DNA of 64,000 nucleotides from Levilactobacillus humaensis (GCF_024345185.1 NZ_BROB01000017.1:1-64000), one strand, 5' to 3'. Positions 24,762-32,979 are shown, counted from the first letter of the stretch. Numbers and translations are program-made. The notes: generated by a model from the letters alone, not told the origin.

Positions 24762-25607
24762 TTACTTTTTAGGTTTAGGGGTGACATCGGCCAGGCCGCT
24801 CTTCAGTGCGGCGCCGATGGCGGGAATCTGACCCAGATCGGCGACGTGATCACTTGGAACGACCACGACATTGGCCGGTGAATTAGCAAGGTCACTGAAG
24901 GCCGAGATCGATTGATTTTCGAAGAATTCTTTGGTTGCTGAGCTCAGACTAGAGTTCACTGTGTCGATCCGATATTTTTCGGCGTCGGCGCGGGTCCGCG
25001 TCGCGGTGGCTTGGGCCGTGGCGGTGGCCATCAGGGCATCGTTCTTGGCCTTGGTGGTCAGCTCGATGGATTTGGCTTCCCCTTCAGCCTTAGCAATGGC
25101 AGCGATTCGTTCCCGGTCGGCCGTCAGTTGCTTGTCCATGGCGGATTGGATGGCCTTGGATGGCGTCAATTCGTCGATATTGGTTCGATCGACGTTGATG
25201 CCATAGGTATCGGTCAGATCCCCAATGGCCGTGGCTAACTCCTGGTTGATTTTGGCCGTGGACCCCAGCGCTTGGTTCAGGTCCATCCGCCCGATGATAT
25301 CCCGCAGGTGGCCCCGGACCAACTGGGCCATGGATTCGACGGAGTCAGTATTTTCGTATTGGTATTTGACGGCGTTCGTGACGTGGTAATTCAGCGTCAG
25401 GCTGGCCGAAACGTCCGCGTTATCCTTGGTGATGACCGAGTAGTTTGGCAGGGCCAATGGTGACATGGCCAGGCTAACGGTCCGGATCTTTTGGACACCG
25501 GGGATGTAAAAGTGAATCCCTGGTAAGACGGTGTGTTTGTACTTCCCCAATGTTTCTACTAAGCCTTCGTTATTTTGTCGAACAATTCGAATACCGAACA
25601 TGTTCAT
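24762..25607 (-). CDS. SPFH/prohibitin-homology (stomatin-like) protein
   Basis: 281 residues. The Band 7 domain spans residues ~5-180 (FGIRIVRQNNEGLVETLGKYKHTVLPGIHFYIP; VTKDNADVSASLTLNYHVTNAVKY). A coiled-coil segment follows (ELTTKAKNDALMATATAQATATRTRADAEKYR). Such proteins oligomerise on membranes and scaffold proteases or microdomains. No long TM helix is present at the N-terminus. The gene follows a small ribbon-helix-helix protein gene by five bases, so both form an operon under the palindrome at 25967. Confidence 0.9.
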   Translation of the reverse strand: MNMFGIRIVRQNNEGLVETLGKYKHTVLPGIHFYIPGVQKIRTVSLAMSPLALPNYSVITKDNADVSASLTLNYHVTNAVKYQYENTDSVESMAQLVRGHLRDIIGRMDLNQALGSTAKINQELATAIGDLTDTYGINVDRTNIDELTPSKAIQSAMDKQLTADRERIAAIAKAEGEAKSIELTTKAKNDALMATATAQATATRTRADAEKYRIDTVNSSLSSATKEFFENQSISAFSDLANSPANVVVVPSDHVADLGQIPAIGAALKSGLADVTPKPKK

Positions 25608-25612
25608 TCCCC

Positions 25613-25942
25613 CTAGATTTTTTTCAACGTCAAAATATTCCCGTGGCTCTCGATGATTGTATACTTTGCGGCTTTATCTGGTTTCTCCGGTGACTCCAAC
25701 AGATACCGATAGTAAATTCCGGCGACTAAGACCAGGCCAGATTTAACGTCTAATTCCTTGCCTGGGATAGCGCGGCCGATTAACTGCCGCTGTTCCCAGT
25801 TCCCCGCTGGAGCGGCCTTAGAGAGCACCTGAACGATGTAGGCGTTGATGCTCCGGCCATCGGCGTCTGCGGCTTCCGAAATTCGGTTAAAAAGACCTTC
25901 ATCTAGCCGTAAGAGAAACCGCTTCTGTGATTCTTTTGCCAT
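25613..25942 (-). CDS. Ribbon-helix-helix (Arc-like) DNA-binding protein
   Basis: 109 residues. The N-terminal RHH is QKRFLLRLDEGLFNRISEAADADGRSINAYIVQVLSKA. The C-terminal part (~60 residues, beta-rich, VKSGLVLVAGIYYRYLLESP) is unfamiliar and could bind a ligand or partner. GGAGG precedes the ATG. It probably represses its own operon with the SPFH gene through the perfect palindrome just upstream. Confidence 0.82.
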   Translation of the reverse strand: MAKESQKRFLLRLDEGLFNRISEAADADGRSINAYIVQVLSKAAPAGNWEQRQLIGRAIPGKELDVKSGLVLVAGIYYRYLLESPEKPDKAAKYTIIESHGNILTLKKI

Positions 25943-25966
25943 GATAAGTGCCTCCTGATGATAGCT

Positions 25967-25991
25967 TTATGATATCACCGTGATATCATAA
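25967..25991. promoter_or_regulatory. Operator of the RHH-SPFH operon
   Basis: TTATGATATCAC (25967-25978) and GTGATATCATAA (25980-25991) are perfect 12-bp arms around one base. RHH dimers usually bind such tandem half-sites. Confidence 0.75.
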
Positions 25992-26103
25992 GAACAAGAT
26001 TTTAATTCGATTTTTTTGCATTATTGTCGGCATTGTAAAAATAACAAGGCCAATAATTCCTTACGTTTGCCTTTACCTTACGATCAATGAGCCGGTATAC
26101 TCA

Positions 26104-26262
26104 TTGAAAATAGATGTGGGGGATGACGGTGAAGTGATCGTGGAACGTGAACAGCCAGATGAGTTTTGGTCAGTCGTCGAGAAGCAAGAAAAAATTTATG
26201 GAAATCTCTCGACACCGGAACCGGACTGGGGCACAGACGTCGGTGCGGAGGAATTTGATTGA
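26104..26262 (+). pseudogene. Remnant of a MazE/PemI-like antitoxin
   Basis: A plus-strand frame from TTG 26104 (or GTG 26134) to TGA 26260-26262 gives an acidic 42-52-residue peptide (GEVIVEREQPDEFWSVVEKQ...). It lacks the N-terminal AbrB-like DNA-binding part. A TATACT box at 26096-26101 stands directly before it. Its stop overlaps the ATG of a MazF-like fragment as TGATG, the coupling seen in toxin-antitoxin operons. I read this as a truncated antitoxin; confidence is moderate. Confidence 0.4.
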
Positions 26263-26336
26263 TGCAATTACATCAAGGAGACATTGCTTATTTTGATTTG
26301 AACTCTGCGGATGACAAAGAACGGGATACCTGGTAG
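26262..26336 (+). pseudogene. N-terminal fragment of a MazF/PemK-like toxin
   Basis: 24 codons: MQLHQGDIAYFDLNSADDKE resembles the start of MazF/PemK toxins (QGDI-x-x-x-DLNP). A TAG at 26334 ends it, inside the terminator hairpin of the convergent MerR gene. The remaining ~85 residues of a normal toxin are missing. GGAG lies ahead of the ATG. Presumed non-functional. Confidence 0.45.
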
Positions 26337-26357
26337 GGCTTCCCGTTTTTTGTCATC
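26310..26357 (-). terminator. Terminator of the MerR gene at 26353
   Basis: GATGACAAA..ACGGGA / TCCCGT..TTTGTCATC form a long interrupted stem that overlaps both the end of the MerR gene and the toxin remnant. Confidence 0.7.
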
Positions 26358-26796
26358 TAAGTTTAGAAAAGGGGTCCGGTAGCCCATTGGCAGTCTTTTC
26401 TTTCCGGGCGGCCGCCAGTTCCAGACCAACCAGGTCGGTGGCCATCGGCGAGTCGTAGAGACTGAGTTTGCGGTCGACCTCTTGGAGATTGCGGGCAATC
26501 GCCCGTTGTTGTGCCAGAACTGCGTCGCGGTGGGTCCGCAACAACTGTTGACGCTGGGGGATCGAAGATGGTCCCTGCATGACCAGGGTCATGTACTGAC
26601 GAATATCACTGATCTTCATACCGGTATCCTTGAGGCAACTGAGGGTGTGGAGGAGTAGGAGATCACCATCGGTGAAAGCCCGGTAGCCGGACTGATCGCG
26701 GCTAACAAAGGGGAGCAGTCCCTGTTTATCATAAAAACGGAGGGTGTAAATCGATAAGTGGGTCTTCTCTGCCACCTGTTTGATGGTATAAGTCAC
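26353..26796 (-). CDS. MerR-family regulator (NmlR/AdhR-like)
   Basis: 147 residues. wHTH at residues 1-70 (YTIKQVAEKTHLSIYTLRFYDKQGLLPF), then a coiled coil. Cys54 (LHTLSCLKDTGM) occupies the conserved position of the thiol/aldehyde-sensing NmlR/AdhR group. It is divergent from a reductase gene whose promoter has a 19-base spacer with a perfect dyad, so it very probably activates that gene. Confidence 0.9.
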   Translation of the reverse strand: MTYTIKQVAEKTHLSIYTLRFYDKQGLLPFVSRDQSGYRAFTDGDLLLLHTLSCLKDTGMKISDIRQYMTLVMQGPSSIPQRQQLLRTHRDAVLAQQRAIARNLQEVDRKLSLYDSPMATDLVGLELAAARKEKTANGLPDPFSKLR

Positions 26797-26815
26797 AAAA
26801 ATTCCTTCTTTCCGG

Positions 26816-26846
26816 TTGCCCTAGAGCATGGTCTAGGGTTTATGCT
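26816..26846 (+). promoter_or_regulatory. MerR-type promoter/operator of the 26893 reductase
   Basis: TTGCCC (26816-26821), a 19-base spacer and TATGCT (26841-26846). The dyad CCCTAGA-gcatgg-TCTAGGG (26819-26838) differs from the CCTTGAAGT operators, so it fits the adjacent MerR rather than the one at 6690. Confidence 0.82.
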
Positions 26847-26892
26847 GAGCTTAATCAAAATTAGCGAAATAAGCAAATAAGGAGATTTAACT

Positions 26893-27906
26893 ATGCAGCC
26901 ATTGATCTTAGTTACCGGCGGAAATGGGTTCTTAGCTCGCCACATTATTCGCGAATTATTACGTCAGGAATACGCCGTACGGGCAACGCTCCGGTCCTTG
27001 GATCAGGCGGAAGCGGTTCGAACGGATCTGGGAATTGCCGGGACACCCCATCTCGATCGATTGACCTTTGTGCCCGCCGATCTCACTCAGGATGCCGGCT
27101 GGGCGACGGCGATGGCCGGGGTGACAACAGTTATGAGCGTGGCCGCACCAGTCTTTGTCAATGAGACTAACGTGACCGATCAGGTGGCGACAGCGGCTGA
27201 AGTCGGCACGAAACGAATCTTACGGACCGCAGAAGCTGCCGGTGTTAAGCGAGTGGTCATGACGGCCAACCTGGGTGCGGTGGGCTTCAGTAGCTTTGGC
27301 GATCACGTCGTTACCGAGGCAGATTGGACGGATCCCGAACAGCCGGGCCTTTCCGCTTATGAACGGGCCAAACTACTCGCGGAACGGGCGGCCTGGCAGT
27401 ATACCCAACACCATCCGGCATCCCCCGAGCTGGTCACGGTTAATGCCGGTGCCATGCTAGGACCGGCATTGGGTGGTCACGTCACCAGTAGTTTTGGCCT
27501 CTTGACGCGGCTGATAGCGGGTAAGCCCACACCAAATCTCGTGGTCAACGTCGTCGATGTTCGTGATGTGGCCGACATCCACGTCCGGGCCATGCAAACC
27601 CCCGAAGCCGCCGGACAGCGAATCCTGGCTGTCGAAGAACCTGCAATTTCTATGCAGGCGATCAGTACCCTAATTCGAAACCAATATCCGGAAATGGCAG
27701 GAAAGTTGCCTCACCGGCTATTGCCAACCTGGCTGGTAAATGGCCTGGCACCCTTTAACCAAGCGGTGAAGGAGGCCCAACTGATGATGCGGGTGAGTCA
27801 TCGCGTCAGTAATCAGCGAGCGCGACAACTGTTGAAATGGCAGCCAGTTAGTAGCAGTCATCAGGCAGTTTTGTCAGCTTTAGCTAGTATGCAAGAAATG
27901 AATTAA
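26893..27906 (+). CDS. NAD-dependent epimerase/dehydratase-type aldehyde reductase
   Basis: A 337-residue extended SDR. The N-terminal motif is VTGGNGFLARHIIREL (GxxGxxA/I). The active-site YxxxK equivalent is YERAKLLAERAAW (residues ~156-168). DVRDVADIHVRAM is typical of the dihydroflavonol-4-reductase/aldehyde-reductase group. It probably reduces aldehydes or ketones with NADPH. AAGGAG lies upstream of the ATG. Controlled by the divergent MerR. Confidence 0.88.
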   Translation: MQPLILVTGGNGFLARHIIRELLRQEYAVRATLRSLDQAEAVRTDLGIAGTPHLDRLTFVPADLTQDAGWATAMAGVTTVMSVAAPVFVNETNVTDQVATAAEVGTKRILRTAEAAGVKRVVMTANLGAVGFSSFGDHVVTEADWTDPEQPGLSAYERAKLLAERAAWQYTQHHPASPELVTVNAGAMLGPALGGHVTSSFGLLTRLIAGKPTPNLVVNVVDVRDVADIHVRAMQTPEAAGQRILAVEEPAISMQAISTLIRNQYPEMAGKLPHRLLPTWLVNGLAPFNQAVKEAQLMMRVSHRVSNQRARQLLKWQPVSSSHQAVLSALASMQEMN

Positions 27907-27921
27907 CAATTGAATAAGTGA

Positions 27922-28147
27922 ACTAAAGGTTGAAAGCACAAAAATAGATCACACTTCTTGAGCCACTTGGGATGTGGGACGAATTTACAATTGAAGTGCA
28001 ACACTCTATAGAACATAAAGGAAGACTCATATATATTGGTTTCAGCGACTTAATTATAAGAATATGAGTAAGCTCATGTCTATTTTTGTACAATAAAGCC
28101 CCAGCATGCCGGGGTTATTGTGTGATATTCAACTTTCAACCTTTAGT
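27922..28147. mobile_element. MITE-like element with 15-bp TIRs
   Basis: Perfect 15-bp terminal inverted repeats ACTAAAGGTTGAAAG (27922-27936) and CTTTCAACCTTTAGT (28133-28147) are flanked by the direct repeat AAGTGA (27916-27921 and 28148-28153). A second inner inverted repeat, ACAAAAATAGA/TCTATTTTTGT (27938-27948, 28079-28089), continues the symmetry. The 226-bp interior has no transposase. It contains a terminator hairpin (28092-28119) and a stretch, TTGAAGTGCAACACTCTA (27992-28009), that resembles an IS30-family end. Confidence 0.55.
28092..28119 (+). terminator. Terminator inside the MITE-like element
   Basis: AATAA..CCCC/GGGG..TTATT hairpin. It can terminate transcripts of the 26893 gene. 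Confidence 0.6.
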
Positions 28148-28163
28148 AAGTGAATTTAAAAGA

Positions 28164-28209
28164 TCACAAAAAAACGAGATACCTCACAGGATATCCCGAT
28201 TTTTTGTGA
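28164..28209 (-). terminator. Terminator of the aryl/alcohol dehydrogenase gene
   Basis: Interrupted stem CACAAAAAAACG.GAT / ATC.CGATTTTTTGTG, just beyond the minus-strand stop. Confidence 0.65.
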
Positions 28210-28222
28210 CTATTTTTTGCGA

Positions 28223-29347
28223 TTATTTACCAGGAACGTAACTGTCATCAATGACCAGAATTGGTTTGATGGTCTTCCCAGAAACGGAGTCTGCATTGGC
28301 TTCGTTGATTTGACTGAACTTGTAGAACTTTTCAGTCTTGTCAAAGTCGAACATGCCGAGCTTGTAGAATTCGATCAAGCGAGGAATGTCGATCTGAGGG
28401 ATGGAGTCACCCATGTTAACCCCGATGACACTCTTGTCGTTGACACAGAGGTCATTCCAAGTGTCGAGGTCAATGTGGTGGTTGGTAACGGCAATAGCAG
28501 CCGAAGTCCCACCTTGAGCCAAGGCAGCGATGGAGTTGGAGATGACGCTGGCAACACCAGTCGTGTCAACCGCGTAGTTAACCCCGTAGCCGCCAGTCAA
28601 GTCTTGAACAGCCTTGACCACGTCGTCAACGTTCTTACTGTTGATGACATCGGTAGCGCCAAGTTCCTTCGCTAATTCCAAACGAGAATCAACGATATCG
28701 ATGGCAATGACCTTGGTACAGCCGGAAATCCGGCCGGCCATCATGGCAGCTAACCCAACGGCACCCGTCCCGAAGACGGCGATAGTGTCACCAGGCTTTG
28801 GCTTCAAGGTGTTGAGCACAGTCCCGGAACCGGTAACGTACCCACAGCCCAGAGGCCCAAGTTTCCGTAAGTCGAGGTCCTTATCAACCTTGACGGCGTT
28901 CCGTTCACGAACCACGGTCGTGGAGGTGAAGGAACTTTGGTCAAACATGTCGGCCACTTTCTTGCCGTTTTCCGTAAAGTGCGCACTGCCGTCGGGACGA
29001 ACCCCAGAGAGGTTGTTAGCCGCGTAGTTTTCACACTGGGTTGGAATCCCCTTGAGACAACTCTTACAGTTCCCACAGCCGTAGAAACTCAGAACGACGT
29101 GGTCGCCTGGCTTGAACTGGGTAACTTCAGGGCCGACCTTTTCGACGATCCCGGAACCTTCATGCCCTAAGACGATTGGGTAGTCGATAACGGCAACCCC
29201 GGTCCGTAAGGCTTCATCGGAGTGGCAAATCCCACTAGCAACCATGTGGACCTGAATATCATCAGGACCCATGTCCGTCAGTTCAACGTCATCACGAATT
29301 TCAAAATCAGCATTTTGCTTATCAACAACTGCAGCTTGAATCTTCAT
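28223..29347 (-). CDS. Zinc-dependent NAD(P) alcohol dehydrogenase (class III/aryl-alcohol type)
   Basis: 374 residues. The ATG at 29347 follows GAGGTG; a GTG nine bases upstream is inside that site. Catalytic zinc ligands sit in GICHSDEAL and GHEGSG. The structural zinc lobe is CGNCKSCLKGIPTQC. GxGxxG is VAVFGTGAVGLAAM (residues ~195-207). The length and the long insertion after the zinc lobe fit the class III/aryl-alcohol group. It interconverts alcohols and aldehydes and lies beside an aldehyde dehydrogenase gene on the same strand. A cre-like site lies upstream, so CcpA control is possible. Confidence 0.92.
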   Translation of the reverse strand: MKIQAAVVDKQNADFEIRDDVELTDMGPDDIQVHMVASGICHSDEALRTGVAVIDYPIVLGHEGSGIVEKVGPEVTQFKPGDHVVLSFYGCGNCKSCLKGIPTQCENYAANNLSGVRPDGSAHFTENGKKVADMFDQSSFTSTTVVRERNAVKVDKDLDLRKLGPLGCGYVTGSGTVLNTLKPKPGDTIAVFGTGAVGLAAMMAGRISGCTKVIAIDIVDSRLELAKELGATDVINSKNVDDVVKAVQDLTGGYGVNYAVDTTGVASVISNSIAALAQGGTSAAIAVTNHHIDLDTWNDLCVNDKSVIGVNMGDSIPQIDIPRLIEFYKLGMFDFDKTEKFYKFSQINEANADSVSGKTIKPILVIDDSYVPGK

Positions 29348-29418
29348 AATTGGCACCTCGTTTAGTAGATTTTAATGTTTGCCTGTACAATGATCATTAT
29401 CAAACAAACAGGTGAAAA

Positions 29419-29432
29419 AGCAAGCGCTTTCA
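29419..29432 (-). promoter_or_regulatory. cre-like site (CcpA)
   Basis: On the minus strand TGAAAGCGCTTGCT matches the TGNAANCGNTNNCA consensus at all but the last base. It is upstream of the alcohol dehydrogenase. Confidence 0.5.
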
Positions 29433-29545
29433 AAATGGCTTTCAGCACTTAAATTGACGGTGAACACCGCCGTTATCACGTTTATATCGATTGGAATTTA
29501 ATGAGAAAAGTTCACGAACTCACCGTAAAGCCCTCATTTTCACAG

Positions 29546-29576
29546 AAAAAGTTTGGGCATGAATCCCAAACTTTTT
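29546..29576 (-). terminator. Terminator of the aldehyde dehydrogenase gene
   Basis: AAAAAGTTTGGG/CCCAAACTTTTT perfect stem right after the stop at 29588. Confidence 0.85.
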
Positions 29577-29587
29577 GATAAGACAGA

Positions 29588-31069
29588 TTAGCCTTGCGCT
29601 TTCTCAGGATGACCTTGCAGGTAGATGACGTGGGTGTTCAGGAATTCTTCGATCCCATGCTTCCCATCGTCCCCACCAATGCCGGATTCCTTCCAGCCAG
29701 AGTGGGATCCATTCATGGCTTCGAAGTTGAACCGGTTGATATAGGTTTCCCCGTCTTCCAGCTCGTTAGCGGCGCGCATGGCGTTGTCGAGGTTCTGGGT
29801 GAAGATGGACGAGGTCAACCCGAAGTCGCTGTCGTTGGCCATGTTAATGGCGTCATCTAAGGTCTTAAACGTCAGGACTGGGAGAACCGGTCCGAAGATT
29901 TCGTCTTGGACGATCTCGGAATCCTGGGTCACATTGGTAATGACCGTTGGTTCGTAATAGAAGCCATTGGCAATGTTTAAGACGTGGCCCCCGGCGACGA
30001 TCTTCCCACCGGCTTCGACGGCTCGGTCAACCATTCCAGCAACCTTATCTAAGGCGGCTTGGTTGATCAGAGGTCCCATACCAACAGACTCGTCAGCCAT
30101 GGGATCACCCACCGTAACGGCGGCCATCTTGGTGGCTAATTTCTGGGTAAATTCTTCGGCGACATCCTCCTGAACGTAGATCCGTTCACAGTTGTTGCAG
30201 AGCTGCCCGTTGTTGTCGATCCGGGAGTCGATAATGGCTTGGACGGCCAAGTCGATGTCGGCATCCTTGCAGACGATGGCTGGCGCTTTCCCACCGAGTT
30301 CCAGGGAAACCTTGGCCATGTGGGTTGCGGCCGCAGTCATGACACGCTTTCCGGAATTGACGGACCCAGTCAGGCTGATGATACCAATCTTTTTGTTCTT
30401 GGAGAGTTCATCCCCAATGACCGCACCAGGACCGGTGATGATGTTGACGACCCCTTTAGGGATGCCGACACGATCACAAATCTTCCCGAATTCCAGGCCT
30501 AAGTTTGGTGTATCGGTACTTGGTTTCATGACGATAGTATTCCCAGTAACCAGAGCGGGTCCCATCTTTCTGGCGATGAGGAAGAATGGGAAGTTCCATG
30601 GGAGAATCCCGGCGGCAACTCCGATTGGTTGTTTAGCAATCATGATATTTTCATTGGCGTTGTCGGACTGAACGATTTCCCCTTCATAGTTCCGAGATGC
30701 GCTGGCCATGTAATCGAAGTAGTCCGCGGAGAAGAGAATTTCAGTGGTGGCCAGCGACTTAATCTTGCCTTGTTCCTCTTGGAGCATGGCGATCAGGTGG
30801 TCTTGGTCCTTACGAATCTCAGTCGCGCAGTCGTGGAGATACTGTCCCCGAGTCGCGGCTGGCACTTGCTTCCAGGTCTTCTGAGCCTCGTAGGCGGCAT
30901 CGATGGCCTCCCGAGCTTCGGCGACCGTCGCACTGGGAACCGTCGAGATCGGTTCTCCAGTAGCGGGGTTAATGACGGTGATGAGATTGCCGGAAGTGGA
31001 GTCTCTGAATTCACCGTTGATGTACATTTGATAGTGTTTTAACGATACGGAATTTTGTGACTGTGACAT
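29588..31069 (-). CDS. aldA: Aldehyde dehydrogenase (lactaldehyde/glycolaldehyde type)
   Basis: 493 residues. The ATG at 31069 has AAGGAAGG ten bases upstream; 19 further in-frame codons upstream are rejected. GILPWNFPFFLIARKMGPAL is the ALDH N-terminal signature, LELGGKAPAIV the catalytic Glu motif, and NNGQLCNNCERIYV the catalytic Cys motif. It oxidises aldehydes to acids with NAD+. Similarity to AldA-type enzymes is my impression; succinate semialdehyde is an alternative substrate. The promoter TTGGCA-18-TATAAC lies on the minus strand near 31220-31250. Confidence 0.88.
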   Translation of the reverse strand: MSQSQNSVSLKHYQMYINGEFRDSTSGNLITVINPATGEPISTVPSATVAEAREAIDAAYEAQKTWKQVPAATRGQYLHDCATEIRKDQDHLIAMLQEEQGKIKSLATTEILFSADYFDYMASASRNYEGEIVQSDNANENIMIAKQPIGVAAGILPWNFPFFLIARKMGPALVTGNTIVMKPSTDTPNLGLEFGKICDRVGIPKGVVNIITGPGAVIGDELSKNKKIGIISLTGSVNSGKRVMTAAATHMAKVSLELGGKAPAIVCKDADIDLAVQAIIDSRIDNNGQLCNNCERIYVQEDVAEEFTQKLATKMAAVTVGDPMADESVGMGPLINQAALDKVAGMVDRAVEAGGKIVAGGHVLNIANGFYYEPTVITNVTQDSEIVQDEIFGPVLPVLTFKTLDDAINMANDSDFGLTSSIFTQNLDNAMRAANELEDGETYINRFNFEAMNGSHSGWKESGIGGDDGKHGIEEFLNTHVIYLQGHPEKAQG

Positions 31070-31473
31070 AAGCGAGAAGCCTTCCTTTCCAAAATTGAGA
31101 ACGAAAACGACTGCCAACAGGATCACTCGGAACGAATAGGTTGATTTGAGTGATCGGGTGAAAAATCGAGCAATTAGAGTTGTTAATAAATTACCCGTCT
31201 ATTTGCTTACCCATAACTAGTTATAACGTGAAAAAGGATAGATTGCCAAATATATCACAAGGAATTGTTTCCCAATAATTTGTTGAGCATGTGTGTCGCC
31301 CGGGGGCCTAGACGTGAGCGGCTTCGGTAAGAAACTTACTAAACTCAACGACATAAGGCGCATCACGGGTGGTGATGGTTGTGGGTGAAAATGAGGATGA
31401 CTGCCAATGGTGAAACACTTGACAGATCAAACAGCCGTGATCAATGAACACAATTTCACAATTACTTTCAAAA
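31070..31473. other. Intergenic region upstream of aldA
   Basis: It holds the aldA promoter and a perfect palindrome ATAACTAGTTAT (31213-31224) overlapping its -10 region, a likely operator. Another dyad, GTAAG-aaa-CTTAC, lies near 31328-31340. No gene was found. Confidence 0.45.
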
Positions 31474-31505
31474 AAATCCCCTGATCAATTTTGATCAGGG
31501 GATTT
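31474..31505 (-). terminator. Terminator of the amidase gene (bidirectional stem)
   Basis: AAATCCCCTGATCAA/TTGATCAGGGGATTT is a perfect 15-bp stem. On the minus strand it is read after other signals of the gene ending at 31525. Confidence 0.85.
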
Positions 31506-31524
31506 CTGACATATTGTGACAGGT

Positions 31525-32214
31525 CTACTTGATAGTCTCATTGGTGATAGCTTCGATATAAGCTTTCGCAATCTTAGCTCGGTTCTTCTTGAGGTGCTTG
31601 AAGTTGGACTTGTTGGTAATGAAGCCCATTTCGACCAGGCTGTAGTCGATGTGCCGGTGGCGCAACACGTTACAGTTCTTGAGGTCGGTCCGGTAGCTGT
31701 AACCATTGTAGGCGTGGTTCAAGCCAACGGACTTCTTGATGACCTTGGCCATCCGCTTGTCACGAGCCGTCGGGTGCTTCTTGTGAATGATGACGTGACC
31801 ACCGCGACCGTATGGGGCATCGAGATGGAACATGATGACCGTTGTCTTCTTATTAATCTTGTATGACCCCTTGTGGTGAACCAGGGTATCACGAACGATG
31901 TCGTGCTTTGAGTTGTAGAAAACGACCTTGCTGTTCTTGATCTGCTTGGCGTACTTCTTTAATTGCGGGAGGTAGTACTTCCGTAAGAACTTGGCTTCGT
32001 TGGTCCCATTCCCATGAGCACCGGGATCGCCGGCACCGTGACCCATCACGATGAGGTAGGTATGCTTAGCCTTCTTCTTTTTCGTGACCTTCTTGGTTGT
32101 CTTGGCTGTCGACGTGCTAGCGGCTTTGACCGCCGTTTCGGGTGTCGTGGCCAGAGTGGCCGGTAAAAGTAGTAGAGCAGCGGTGAGCAAGCTTAGTTTC
32201 CATTTCAAACGCAT
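31525..32214 (-). CDS. Secreted N-acetylmuramoyl-L-alanine amidase (Amidase_3)
   Basis: 229 residues. Signal peptide (residues 1-~32, ending VKA), then a Thr/Lys-rich linker and a zinc amidase domain: IVMGHGAGDPGAHGNGTNEAKF supplies the first His and the Glu ligand, MFHLDAPYG the second His, and LVEMGFITNKSN the catalytic Glu. It cleaves between muramic acid and L-Ala in peptidoglycan. The very basic composition (many Lys/His) would favour wall binding. GGAGG precedes the ATG. Confidence 0.9.
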   Translation of the reverse strand: MRLKWKLSLLTAALLLLPATLATTPETAVKAASTSTAKTTKKVTKKKKAKHTYLIVMGHGAGDPGAHGNGTNEAKFLRKYYLPQLKKYAKQIKNSKVVFYNSKHDIVRDTLVHHKGSYKINKKTTVIMFHLDAPYGRGGHVIIHKKHPTARDKRMAKVIKKSVGLNHAYNGYSYRTDLKNCNVLRHRHIDYSLVEMGFITNKSNFKHLKKNRAKIAKAYIEAITNETIK

Positions 32215-32703
32215 ATTTAACTCCTCCGGATATGTATTGTCTTAACTAGTTCAATCATACATCAATCTAGTGTTGACCGGTAGCGGTATTTATAACGAAA
32301 ACCAGTCTTTAGATAGCGGCAAACGATGGGGTTGGAAAAATATTCATAGAACTTATGGTGGTAAAACGGTGAGCTAATCATCGGCGTCTCCAGATTAATG
32401 CCGTGGAAGCAAGCTGCTCGATTGGCGATAGACCGCCGAATAAAGGGTCTCAAGATTTAAATGTTTAGCTCGGCGACAATGCCAAAACGTTGATTATTTG
32501 AGGTGATATAGACATTTGTCGTGAAAAGGTCAACAGAAATGGCCAACTCAACCGGGTAAGCTAATCAGTAATAGAACCGCGCCGTAGCACAGGTTGAGTC
32601 GCGCTGTTAAGTGTTCCAGAGATAAAAGAAAGGGGTCGTGAGAACGCCTTTTTCGGTGACATAATTCAGATTTCTAATGTGAAGTAAGGGTGGTTAAGAA
32701 AAT
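32215..32703. other. Gene-poor gap of ~490 bases
   Basis: No convincing gene. A 63-codon minus-strand frame (32262-32453) rich in Tyr, Phe, Arg and His lacks a ribosome-binding site and looks spurious. A T-rich stretch near 32648 could be a weak terminator. The end of the gap leads into the Mor-like gene. Confidence 0.35.
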
Positions 32704-32979
32704 ATGGAAAAGACGGAAAATTGGCAAACACTTTACCAGGAGATGGCTCGGATCATCGGAGCGGCGGCAACGGAGGAACTTTTTAAGCACTTCACGGGGT
32801 CCCAACTCTACTTTCCCACCCGATTACTCGACCCTAAGAAAGAAGCCGAGATGATTTGGCAGGAGCGACAACACGGCGTTCCGGTCGATGTCTTGGCCCA
32901 GTCTCACGGTTACTCGGCCCGACATATTCGCCGATTATTGAAAGAAATTGAATCGGAGAAAAACGATAATCAGCACTAA
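32704..32979 (+). CDS. Mor-like HTH protein 1
   Basis: A 91-residue protein of the Mor transcription-activator/CD3324-like type. The N-terminal helical part (NWQTLYQEMARIIGAAATEELFKHFTGSQLYFPTRL) is followed by a C-terminal HTH (QHGVPVDVLAQSHGYSARHIRRLLKEI). Mor-type proteins activate phage or mobile-element promoters; small stand-alone members in Firmicutes are mostly uncharacterised. Two paralogues lie at 34837 and 35211. Confidence 0.82.
   Translation: MEKTENWQTLYQEMARIIGAAATEELFKHFTGSQLYFPTRLLDPKKEAEMIWQERQHGVPVDVLAQSHGYSARHIRRLLKEIESEKNDNQH

Noticed and set aside
27972-28067. 31-codon plus-strand frame inside the MITE-like element
   Set aside because: No ribosome-binding site; overlaps the IS30-like end and inner repeat.
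32262-32453. 63-codon minus-strand frame
   Set aside because: No ribosome-binding site or recognisable domain; composition unlike neighbouring genes.
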